Shown piece by piece: positions 1-5,717 of a DNA stretch of 5,721 nucleotides. The notes beneath the pieces were generated by a model that did not search any database, was not told where the DNA came from, and saw only the letters and a list, made by a program, of their open reading frames with translations. Numbering within the stretch: the first letter of the stretch is position 1; every line of letters begins with the position of its first letter. The position numbers and the translations under genes were made by a program. Source of the stretch: Proteiniphilum sp. UBA5267 (GTDB lineage Bacteria; Bacteroidota; Bacteroidia; Bacteroidales; Dysgonomonadaceae); NCBI GenBank assembly GCA_002411515.1, contig DHTF01000116.1, positions 38,035-43,755 of the forward strand. Direction: 5' to 3'.

Positions 1-302
1 GGATGGATGGCTACATTTCCGGGTTGCTGCAAGACACCTGTTGCGTAGGCTGATCCCGCGGGAGCAGAATCACCGATCGGTGCATTGGAGGAATGTGTGG
101 TTACGGTACCGGTGAGGTAGGGATCCACTTGCAGTCTTTCACCCATCTTGTTGTAATGTTTAAACCAGCGGGCAGCGGAGTAGACGCCGAGGGTAGTCCC
201 GTCGGGGATCATGACGATGACATTTTTCACCGACTTTATTTCCTGCGCAAATAGGATTGCAGGAAGAAGGAGCAATAACAGGAATATATTAATTTTCTTC
301 AT
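1..302 (-). CDS. Secreted alkaline phosphatase, N-terminal part (cut by window edge)
   Basis: This is the first 100 codons of a minus-strand gene that continues past position 1. The start ATG is at 302-300. Residues 1-19 form a clear Sec signal peptide: MKK, then a hydrophobic core of six leucines, ending LFA before Q20. The residue after the likely cut is not cysteine, so a lipoprotein is unlikely. The mature part begins with VKNVIVMIPDG, in which D34 matches the first metal-binding Asp of alkaline phosphatases. Further on, IGDSAPAGSAYATG (residues 76-89) matches the nucleophile motif, with S79 as the expected phosphorylated serine. The family hydrolyses phosphate monoesters in the periplasm or outside the cell, using two zinc ions and usually magnesium. 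The remaining metal ligands lie outside the window, so intactness cannot be judged. The gene is transcribed divergently from surE. The leader just upstream of the ATG is A/T-rich with no Shine-Dalgarno sequence. The family call is firm; the substrate and subfamily are not. Confidence 0.88.
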   Translation of the reverse strand, partial: MKKINIFLLLLLLPAILFAQEIKSVKNVIVMIPDGTTLGVYSAARWFKHYNKMGERLQVDPYLTGTVTTHSSNAPIGDSAPAGSAYATGVLQQPGNVAIH

Positions 303-332
303 TTGAAAAATGATTTTTTGATGTATGTCACG

Positions 333-340
333 CAAAGTTA
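333..340 (-). promoter_or_regulatory. Putative Bacteroidota -7 box for the alkaline phosphatase gene
   Basis: Read on the minus strand this is TAACTTTG, a perfect match to the Bacteroidota sigma-ABfr -7 element TAnnTTTG. A weak -33-like TTTA lies at 363-366, 22 nt upstream, slightly more than the usual 19-21. The predicted transcription start near 327 would give a leader of about 25 nt. The motif is short, so chance occurrence in A/T-rich DNA is possible. I see no recognisable Pho-box-type operator. Confidence 0.45.
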
Positions 341-403
341 CAAAATAGTTGTTACGTTTTTATAAAGATTGAGCAAAAGGATATTATTATCATTTTCTAC
401 AGG

Positions 404-434
404 TTAGGAAAGTGCCTCTTTTTCCTTATATTTG
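404..434 (+). promoter_or_regulatory. Putative Bacteroidota promoter for surE-lpxB
   Basis: TATATTTG at 427-434 is a perfect match to the -7 consensus TAnnTTTG. TTAG at 404-407 differs from the -33 consensus TTTG at one position and sits 19 nt upstream, within the normal spacing. Transcription would begin near 440. That is only about 8 nt before the ATG at 449 but about 20 nt before the ATG at 461, which supports 461 as the surE start. Established knowledge: this promoter type is read by the primary sigma factor of Bacteroidota. Confidence 0.55.
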
Positions 435-450
435 TACTTCATAAAAATAT

Positions 451-457
451 GGAAGAG
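451..457 (+). promoter_or_regulatory. Shine-Dalgarno-like GGAAGAG that decides the surE start
   Basis: GGAAGAG lies 3 nt before the ATG at 461 and resembles a ribosome-binding site at short spacing. It lies inside the first codons of the longer reading frame from 449, which would have no such site and almost no leader if the promoter at 404-434 is right. This is the only purine-rich Shine-Dalgarno-like site I see just before a start in the window; the other leaders are simply A-rich or uninformative. Confidence 0.4.
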
Positions 458-460
458 CGC

Positions 461-1225
461 ATGAGTAATAGCAAACCCCTGATATTGATCACCAACGACG
501 ATGGTTATCATGCAAAGGGTATCGTATCGCTTACCGAAGCGATGAAAGGTTTGGGAGAAATAGTTGTGTTTGCCCCCGATTCACCCCGCTCGGGTATGTC
601 AAATGCCATATCCACGTCAAACCCATTGCGGGCAAGATTGATTCATCAGGAGGAAGGATTGACATTATATATCTGTAACGGAACGCCTGTGGATTGTGTG
701 AAGCTGGCATTGAATGAATTTGTGGATCGGAAACCCGATCTACTTGTTTCCGGAATAAATCATGGATCCAATGCTGGAATCAGCGTACTCTATTCGGGTA
801 CCATGGGGGCAGCCATCGAAGGGTGCGTGTTTGAGGTGCCCTCGATCGGTTTCTCACTATGCGATTTCATGCCCGACGCAGACTTCACGGCTACAACCGA
901 AGTGGCGCGTTCTCTGGCAATAAAGGTGCTTGAGGAAGGTCTTCCCAAAGGAGTTTGTTTGAATGTAAATGTACCTGTGGGAAAGATCAAAGGGGTGAAG
1001 GTTACCACGCAGACACAGGGAAAATGGGTGAACGAATACCATCGGTCGAAGGATGGAGCGGGTAGGGATGTTTTCTGGATGACCGGTAATTTTGAGAACT
1101 GGGAAGAGGAAAATGAGAACAACGATGAGTGGGCTCTCGCCAACGGATATGCAGCCATTGTGCCGGTAAAGATTGACATGACGGCCTATGATTTCGTGCC
1201 GGAGCTGCAAAAATGGGAGATCTAA
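461..1225 (+). CDS. surE: 5'/3'-nucleotidase, survival protein SurE
   Basis: SurE is a metal-dependent cytoplasmic phosphatase that removes phosphate from nucleoside 5'- and 3'-monophosphates; some members also act on short polyphosphate. The protein is 254 aa from the chosen start. Numbered from M461, the N-terminal ILITNDDG holds the metal ligands D13 and D14. PRSG supplies S44 and SGIN supplies N100, completing the usual metal site. YSGTMGAAIEG (111-121) is the conserved core after it, and ALANGYAAIVP with DMTAYDF forms the typical C-terminal section. Length and order of motifs are normal for the family. An in-frame ATG at 449 would add four residues (MEER). I prefer 461 because it has an SD-like GGAAGAG, lies about 20 nt from the predicted transcription start, and puts the protein start where family members usually begin. 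An acidic stretch at about 214-223 (rich in E and N) is probably a surface loop. lpxB follows 62 nt downstream on the same strand, so an operon is likely. Confidence 0.95.
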   Translation: MSNSKPLILITNDDGYHAKGIVSLTEAMKGLGEIVVFAPDSPRSGMSNAISTSNPLRARLIHQEEGLTLYICNGTPVDCVKLALNEFVDRKPDLLVSGINHGSNAGISVLYSGTMGAAIEGCVFEVPSIGFSLCDFMPDADFTATTEVARSLAIKVLEEGLPKGVCLNVNVPVGKIKGVKVTTQTQGKWVNEYHRSKDGAGRDVFWMTGNFENWEEENENNDEWALANGYAAIVPVKIDMTAYDFVPELQKWEI

Positions 1226-1229
1226 ACAG

Positions 1230-1246
1230 AAGTAGATTGACTACTT
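1230..1246 (+). repeat. Small inverted repeat between surE and lpxB
   Basis: AAGTAG (1230-1235) and CTACTT (1241-1246) are perfect reverse complements around the 5-nt loop ATTGA. It begins 4 nt after the surE stop. No T-run follows, so it is a poor intrinsic terminator. It may be a weak mRNA hairpin protecting the surE 3' end or simply chance. With a 6-bp stem and only two G-C pairs it would be marginally stable. Confidence 0.35.
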
Positions 1247-1267
1247 GCCACGGCCTGGTAATCTTTC

Positions 1268-1283
1268 ATCAGTAAATCAGTAA
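1268..1283 (+). repeat. Two perfect tandem copies of ATCAGTAA before lpxB
   Basis: ATCAGTAA occurs twice in direct tandem (1268-1275 and 1276-1283), ending 4 nt before the lpxB ATG. This places it where a ribosome would first contact the lpxB message. No Shine-Dalgarno sequence is visible here. The repeat is plain in the sequence; any function is unknown. It could be a slippage-derived duplication. Confidence 0.5.
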
Positions 1284-1287
1284 TCAA

Positions 1288-2424
1288 ATGAAGTACTATC
1301 TTGTAGTAGGTGAGGCGTCGGGCGATTTGCATGCATCCAACCTGATGCAATCGCTCAAAGCATTGGACAAAGAAGCCGATTTTCGTTTCTTTGGGGGAGA
1401 CTTGATGCTATCGAAAGGTGGTACACTGGTAAAGCATTACCGGGATATGGCCTACATGGGAATTATGCCCGTATTGTTGCATGCCCGCACGATTTTGAGG
1501 AACCTCGATCTATGTAAACAGGATATTGCTGCCTACGCGCCCGATGTGGTGATACTGGTAGATTATCCTGGATTTAACCTCAAAGTGGCAAAGTATGTGA
1601 AGAGCAAGCTGCATATCCCGGTCCATTATTACATCTCTCCCAAGGTGTGGGCCTGGAAAGAGTATCGCGTGAAATCATTCAAGAAATATGTAGACGAGAT
1701 GCTCTGTATTCTTCCCTTCGAAGTGGCTTTTTTCAAAAAACACGCGTATGCAGTGCACTATGTGGGTAACCCTACCGTGGATGCCATCACCAACAGGGAT
1801 TTCAAGGAGGAGTCCTTCGATGCGTTTGTCCATGCCCATCAGCTTGAGGACAAACCCATCATTGCGCTCCTGGCAGGGAGCAGGAAGCAGGAGATTGCCA
1901 ACAACATGCCTGCCATGCTGGAGGCAGTGAAAGGTTTCACCGAAGGATATCAGATTGTGGTGGCTGGGGCACCAGGAATTGACCCCCGGTTCTACAAGCA
2001 ATATGAACAGGCATTTCCCCCGGTGAGGGTGCTATTTGATCGTACCTATCGAATTTTAGCTCAAGCTGATGCCGCACTGGTTACATCGGGTACGGCCACA
2101 CTCGAGACTGCATTGCTGAATGTGCCGCAGGTGGTATGTTATCGTACACCGATGCCCCAACTTACCTGGTGGGGTTTCAAACATATTTTGCATACTCCCT
2201 TTATTTCGTTGGTGAATCTTGTTTGCGGCAAGGAGGTTGTGAAAGAACTTTTCGCCAAACTGTTCACGGTCGACAACATCAGAACTGAACTCAAACAGTT
2301 ACTCCATGTACAGAGTTACCGGCAAAATATGCTTGACAATTACGAGGAAATGCAACAACAACTGGGTGAGTCCGGTGCCTCTGATAGAGCTGCTGCAATC
2401 ATTTACCACCGCCTTCCATCCTGA
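1288..2424 (+). CDS. lpxB: Lipid-A-disaccharide synthase LpxB (GT19)
   Basis: LpxB joins UDP-2,3-diacylglucosamine to lipid X (2,3-diacylglucosamine 1-phosphate), making the tetraacyl disaccharide 1-phosphate of lipid A and releasing UDP. It is a peripheral inner-membrane enzyme. The 378-aa protein has normal length. Visible motifs are GEASGDLHAS (8-17), FFGG (35-38), VDYPGFN (91-97) with D92 at the position of the essential Asp of the family, YISPKVWAWK (115-124), HYVGNP (157-162), LLAGSRKQEI (194-203) and SGTATLETAL (267-276), the last two in the UDP-sugar-binding C-terminal half. The ATG at 1288 is the obvious start because GEASGD falls at residue 8, as is usual. It follows surE by 62 nt with no clear promoter in the gap, so it is probably co-transcribed from the surE promoter. 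Two hairpins, one with a T-run, lie downstream. No truncation or missing motif is seen. Confidence 0.96.
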   Translation: MKYYLVVGEASGDLHASNLMQSLKALDKEADFRFFGGDLMLSKGGTLVKHYRDMAYMGIMPVLLHARTILRNLDLCKQDIAAYAPDVVILVDYPGFNLKVAKYVKSKLHIPVHYYISPKVWAWKEYRVKSFKKYVDEMLCILPFEVAFFKKHAYAVHYVGNPTVDAITNRDFKEESFDAFVHAHQLEDKPIIALLAGSRKQEIANNMPAMLEAVKGFTEGYQIVVAGAPGIDPRFYKQYEQAFPPVRVLFDRTYRILAQADAALVTSGTATLETALLNVPQVVCYRTPMPQLTWWGFKHILHTPFISLVNLVCGKEVVKELFAKLFTVDNIRTELKQLLHVQSYRQNMLDNYEEMQQQLGESGASDRAAAIIYHRLPS

Positions 2425-2462
2425 TTTGGGTATCATTTGTATTGACTACCGAAAGTTAGTCC

Positions 2463-2480
2463 GGGCAAGTGGCATTGCCT
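2463..2480 (+). repeat. Hairpin downstream of lpxB
   Basis: GGCAA (2464-2468) pairs with TTGCC (2475-2479) around a 6-nt loop, with a possible G-U pair at the base (2463/2480). Only a broken T-stretch (TTCTTTC) follows. It may contribute to 3'-end formation of the surE-lpxB message together with the stronger T-run hairpin 12 nt further on. Confidence 0.35.
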
Positions 2481-2491
2481 TCTTTCACTGT

Positions 2492-2524
2492 ACACGAAAA
2501 AATTATCTCCGGTCGTGTTTTTTT
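2492..2524 (+). terminator. Possible weak intrinsic terminator of surE-lpxB
   Basis: ACACGA (2492-2497) and TCGTGT (2513-2518) are perfect reverse complements separated by 15 nt. The right arm runs straight into seven T (2518-2524). Position, about 70 nt after the lpxB stop, suits a terminator. The stem is short and the loop long, so efficiency may be low and some readthrough into the phosphofructokinase gene is plausible. Confidence 0.4.
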
Positions 2525-2539
2525 CTCTCTCTTTTTTGT

Positions 2540-2570
2540 TTTCTTTGTGTAGATAATAAAAAATAAAAAA
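2540..2570 (+). promoter_or_regulatory. Possible -7 box and A-rich leader of the phosphofructokinase gene
   Basis: TTTCTTTG (2540-2547) differs from the Bacteroidota -7 consensus TAnnTTTG at one position; no good -33 element is visible in the pyrimidine-rich DNA before it. From 2551 to 2570 the leader is 17 A out of 20 bases, directly before the ATG and without any Shine-Dalgarno sequence. Established knowledge: genes of this phylum often use unstructured A-rich leaders instead of a Shine-Dalgarno site, so strong translation is plausible. The promoter part is weak. Confidence 0.35.
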
Positions 2571-3587
2571 ATGAAAATCGGTATTCTCAGTTCAGGCGGG
2601 GACGCTCCCGGTATTAACGCGACCATCAGGGGCGTGGGAAAGACAGCCATCAACAACTATGGCATGCAAGTAATTGGCATACAGAATGGTTTTTCCGGGT
2701 TGCTGTACAAAGATGTGGTAGAACTTTCCGACCCTTCTTTGTCGGGCATACTGAACCTGGGTGGTACGATTTTGGGTACCGCGCGGGAGAAGGTGTTTCG
2801 CAAGATGATCACTTCTCCCGATGAGAAGGATCGTGAACAGATTAAAGCTGCTTATCATGAGTTGGAACTCGATTGCCTTGTTTGCATCGGTGGTAATGGT
2901 ACACAACGCACGACAGGCATGCTATCGGAATTGGGACTCAATGTGATTGGTATTCCCAAAACCATAGACAACGATGTGTACGGTACGGACATCACCTTTG
3001 GATTCGATACTGCTGTGAATATCGCGACCGAAGCCATTGACAGACTCCATTCTACGGCAAGTTCACACCGCCGGGTGATGGTAATTGAACTGATGGGTCA
3101 CCATGCAGGATGGATCACGCTCTATGCGGGGATGGCCGGAGGTGCTGACATCATCCTTATTCCCGAGTTGGGCTATAACATGAAGGTGGTGATTGACAAG
3201 ATTCATAAACGAATGGAAATGGGGAAGGCTTATTCCATTGTGGCCGTAGCAGAAGGTGTGGAAGTGCCAACACGGGAAAGGCCGGCCTCATACTTTGCCA
3301 GGGAAATAGAGGCTCAGACAGGATTTGAAACGCGTGAGACGGTATTGGGATATATCCAGCGTGGGGGATCGCCTTCTCCCTATGACCGCATCTTGGGAAC
3401 ATTACTGGGTGGACATGCTGCACAGTTAATTCACGAAGGGAAGTTTGGTAGAATGGTGGCGCGCCTGGGAAATGCAATTTCCGACGTACCCTTGTCGGAA
3501 GTAGCCGGCAAGCTGCGTTTGGTTACAGCTGAAAGCAACCTCGTGCAACAGGGAAAGAAAATGGGTATTTCTTTTGGGGTATGGTAA
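2571..3587 (+). CDS. pfkA: 6-phosphofructokinase, group III-like, probably ATP-dependent
   Basis: It phosphorylates fructose 6-phosphate to fructose 1,6-bisphosphate in glycolysis. The 338-aa cytoplasmic protein starts with the phosphate-binding loop GILSSGGDAPGINA. GGTILGTAR (64-72) supplies R72, the residue known to contact the transferred phosphate in E. coli. GGNGT (107-111) is the phosphoryl-donor motif: G110 is the ATP-type residue (PPi enzymes have Asp), while N109 replaces the usual Asp or Glu. PKTIDND (129-135) holds the catalytic base D133, with K130 as in the PPi/group III enzymes. R168, E228, R255 and R264 match fructose-6-phosphate and catalytic residues. MGHHAGW has His (177) where MGR is usual, and GYIQRGG has Tyr (261) where the family signature has His. 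The GGTILG and DITFGFDTAVNIATEAIDRLH segments resemble the mixed-substrate group III phosphofructokinases. ATP use is inferred from one residue only. The gene stands alone on the plus strand and converges on rnc. The gene symbol is family-level. Confidence 0.9.
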   Translation: MKIGILSSGGDAPGINATIRGVGKTAINNYGMQVIGIQNGFSGLLYKDVVELSDPSLSGILNLGGTILGTAREKVFRKMITSPDEKDREQIKAAYHELELDCLVCIGGNGTQRTTGMLSELGLNVIGIPKTIDNDVYGTDITFGFDTAVNIATEAIDRLHSTASSHRRVMVIELMGHHAGWITLYAGMAGGADIILIPELGYNMKVVIDKIHKRMEMGKAYSIVAVAEGVEVPTRERPASYFAREIEAQTGFETRETVLGYIQRGGSPSPYDRILGTLLGGHAAQLIHEGKFGRMVARLGNAISDVPLSEVAGKLRLVTAESNLVQQGKKMGISFGVW

Positions 3588-3607
3588 AAAGAAAAGCGGC
3601 TGTGTGA

Positions 3608-4453
3608 TCAGGATTCTGTCATGATCTCATTGTCCCCTTCGGGAAAGGATGTTCTCTCCGTTTGATTGTCCGGTGATGGTTGGCTTGCGTTGGCTGCTTG
3701 GGCAATTTCCTCCTGGAGGTCGTCGCTTTCCCTGAGTTTTCTGATCGCTACCTTCGCGGCCATCTGATGAGATTCCTTCTTTGAGTACCCTTTGCCAGAT
3801 CCGATTTCCACACCACCTACTCTGACGCAAGAACTGAAAACGGGATTGTTTTGTGTATCGTAAGAAGCTTCCGTTACCTCAAAAAATACATCCACCTTGT
3901 TCTTTTGTCCCCATTCTATGAGGCGCGATTTGAAATCGACCTCACTTTTAAGGACGGTCTCAATGTTCAAATGTTGCTTGATGAGCGTTTCGTACACGAA
4001 CTTCTTGGCTACCCGATAGCCCTGGTCGAGGTAGATGGCACCGATCAATGCTTCCAGTGCGTCGCCGTAAATGTTGGTATTGTGTGCCAGGTTGCGCGTC
4101 GACGAAATGATGAGCTTGTCGAGACCCAGTTCAACGGCTAGTTTGTTGAGCGTCTCTCTCTGTACAATACGCGAGCGTGTACTGGTCAGAAATCCCTCCT
4201 TTTTGTGCTCAAATTTTTTGTAAAGGATATCGGCGACGATGGCATCAAGAATTGCATCGCCCAGAAATTCAAGACGTTCATTGTTTACCCACCTCCCTTT
4301 CTTCGATCGTGTTGACGAAGAACGGTGCGTCATGGCTTCTCTATAGAGATCTATCCAGTCGGGATAGAATCCCAGTACGTTGTAAAACGAAAGATAAGGC
4401 TCTTTGCCTTTATGCGGAAGAGCCTTGATCCTTTTTACGAATCTTCTTAACAC
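3608..4453 (-). CDS. rnc: Ribonuclease III
   Basis: RNase III cuts double-stranded RNA, processing rRNA precursors and some mRNAs. The 281-aa protein has a ribonuclease domain at about 20-160 with the signature NERLEFLGDA; E62 and D66 plus D131 and E134 (in GDALEALIGA) complete the four metal-binding catalytic acids. A double-stranded-RNA-binding domain follows at about 173-241, with DFKSRLIEWGQ at its start and GYSKKESHQMAAKVAIRKL at its end. A tail of about 40 residues, rich in Q, E, S, N and D, follows and looks disordered. The start codon is GTG (4453-4451): the in-frame stretch upstream has a stop and no ATG, and the first internal ATG (M41) would cut into the catalytic domain. GTG begins 1 nt after the fabF TAG, with no Shine-Dalgarno sequence, so translation is probably coupled to fabF. 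It ends 20 nt from the stop of the convergent phosphofructokinase gene. Confidence 0.95.
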   Translation of the reverse strand: MLRRFVKRIKALPHKGKEPYLSFYNVLGFYPDWIDLYREAMTHRSSSTRSKKGRWVNNERLEFLGDAILDAIVADILYKKFEHKKEGFLTSTRSRIVQRETLNKLAVELGLDKLIISSTRNLAHNTNIYGDALEALIGAIYLDQGYRVAKKFVYETLIKQHLNIETVLKSEVDFKSRLIEWGQKNKVDVFFEVTEASYDTQNNPVFSSCVRVGGVEIGSGKGYSKKESHQMAAKVAIRKLRESDDLQEEIAQAANASQPSPDNQTERTSFPEGDNEIMTES

Positions 4454-4454
4454 A

Positions 4455-5717
4455 CTACTTGTTGTATTGCTTGAGAATTACACTTGCGTTGTGTCCCCCA
4501 AAGCCAAAAGTGTTAGATAACGCAGCTCTTATCTTTCTTTTTTGAGCTTTGTTGAAGGTAAAATTTAACCGGTAGTCAATCTCCGGATCGTTGTCCCCTT
4601 CTTCATGGTTAATGGTAGGAGGAACAATCTGATCCCTGATTGCCAGAATACTGAACATTGCCTCCAGTGCACCGGCGCCACCCAGAAGGTGTCCGGTCAT
4701 CGATTTCGTGGAACTGATGTTCAGGTTATAGCTATGATCGCCAAACACATCGAGGATAGCCCTGACTTCCGAGATATCTCCCACAGGTGTGGAGGTACCA
4801 TGTACGTTGATGTAGTCAATATCTTCCGGCTTCATTTCGGCATCTTCCAAAGCATTTCGCATCACCAATTTTGCGCCCAATCCTTCGGGATGGGATGCCG
4901 TAATGTGGTGCGCATCAGCCGACATGCCTCCGCCGGCCACTTCCGCATAGATGTGTGCTCCACGTGCCACGGCATGTTCCAGCTCCTCCAGTATGAGAGC
5001 CGTTCCGCCCTCGCCTATCACGAAACCATCGCGACTTGCGCTGAATGGACGTGATGCTGTTTGAGGGTTGTCGTTGCGTGTGGATAAAGCATGCATGGCA
5101 TTGAAACCTCCCACAGCGGATGCGCTGATGGTCGCTTCGGCGCCGCCGGTGACGATAACATTTGCTTTTCCCAGGCGAATAAGATTAAATGCATCTACGA
5201 TGGCATTTGTGGATGAAGCACATGCCGAAACAGTGGCATAGTTGGGGCCTCTCAGTCCATAAATCATAGAGATATGCCCTGCTGCAATATCTGCTATCAT
5301 TTTCGGAATGAAAAAAGGATTGAACCGGGGTCCTTTCTCCTTGTTGAGGTAAAACTCACCGACTTCTTCTTCAAATGTTCTTATTCCTCCTATTCCGGCA
5401 GAAAATATTACCCCGATGCGATCCCGATTTTCATTTTCCAGATCGAGCCCCGAATTTTCCATCGCCTCTTTTGCTGCGTGGATGGCCAATTGGGCGTAAC
5501 GGTCATACTTCCTTGCTTCCTTGCGGTCGAATAGATCGCTGGGATCGAAATCTTTTACTTCACAGGCAAACTGTGTCTTAAAAAGCGATGCATCAAAATG
5601 AGTAACAGGCCCGGCACCACTCTTTCCTGCCAAGGCATTTTCCCACGTGGCTTGCACGTTGTTCCCCAGCGGAGTGATTGCTCCCAGGCCTGTTACTACT
5701 ACTCTTTTTAACTCCAT
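4455..5717 (-). CDS. fabF: Beta-ketoacyl-ACP synthase II
   Basis: FabF condenses malonyl-ACP with acyl-ACP in the elongation step of type II fatty acid synthesis. The 420-aa protein is of normal length and begins with the usual RRVVVTGLG-like strand (KRVVVTGLGAITPLG). The catalytic triad is complete: C166 in SACASS, H306 in NVHGTSTPVGD and H343 in STKSMTGHLLGGAGA, where K338 is also conserved. NTFGFGGHN near the C-terminus holds F404, the gating Phe position. The ATG at 5717-5715 is the natural start, since the family normally begins a few residues before VVVTG. Only 4 nt lie upstream, so its ribosome-binding site and promoter are not visible. In Bacteroidales acpP commonly precedes fabF, but that cannot be seen here. 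rnc follows after a single nucleotide. The Cys-His-His set separates it from FabH (Cys-His-Asn); FabB is less likely because of the overall FabF-like sequence. Confidence 0.96.
   Translation of the reverse strand: MELKRVVVTGLGAITPLGNNVQATWENALAGKSGAGPVTHFDASLFKTQFACEVKDFDPSDLFDRKEARKYDRYAQLAIHAAKEAMENSGLDLENENRDRIGVIFSAGIGGIRTFEEEVGEFYLNKEKGPRFNPFFIPKMIADIAAGHISMIYGLRGPNYATVSACASSTNAIVDAFNLIRLGKANVIVTGGAEATISASAVGGFNAMHALSTRNDNPQTASRPFSASRDGFVIGEGGTALILEELEHAVARGAHIYAEVAGGGMSADAHHITASHPEGLGAKLVMRNALEDAEMKPEDIDYINVHGTSTPVGDISEVRAILDVFGDHSYNLNISSTKSMTGHLLGGAGALEAMFSILAIRDQIVPPTINHEEGDNDPEIDYRLNFTFNKAQKRKIRAALSNTFGFGGHNASVILKQYNK

Noticed and set aside
306..318. AAAAAT-G-ATTTTT palindrome near the alkaline phosphatase start
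   Set aside because: All A-T with a 1-nt centre, which cannot form a stable hairpin; expected in an A/T-rich leader.
790..1210. Open frames of 117 and 129 codons on the minus strand opposite surE
   Set aside because: They overlap each other and the conserved surE coding region, and their products show no domain or sensible start context.
2306..2566. 86-codon plus-strand frame spanning the lpxB end and the gap before pfk
   Set aside because: Its first half is an out-of-frame reading of lpxB and its second half reads the pyrimidine-rich terminator/promoter region, giving a run of F, L and C typical of translated T-rich DNA.
3606..3626. Inverted repeat GATCA...TGATC at the rnc 3' end as a terminator
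   Set aside because: A 5-bp stem with an 11-nt loop and no T-run on either strand is within chance expectation.
3851..4428. Two plus-strand open frames opposite rnc
   Set aside because: Both are antisense to conserved RNase III sequence, with no ribosome-binding context or recognisable protein motif.
4605..5054. 149-codon open frame on the plus strand opposite fabF
   Set aside because: It lies wholly inside fabF, which has a full catalytic triad. The translation has no recognisable motif and looks like an antisense reading of a codon-biased gene.
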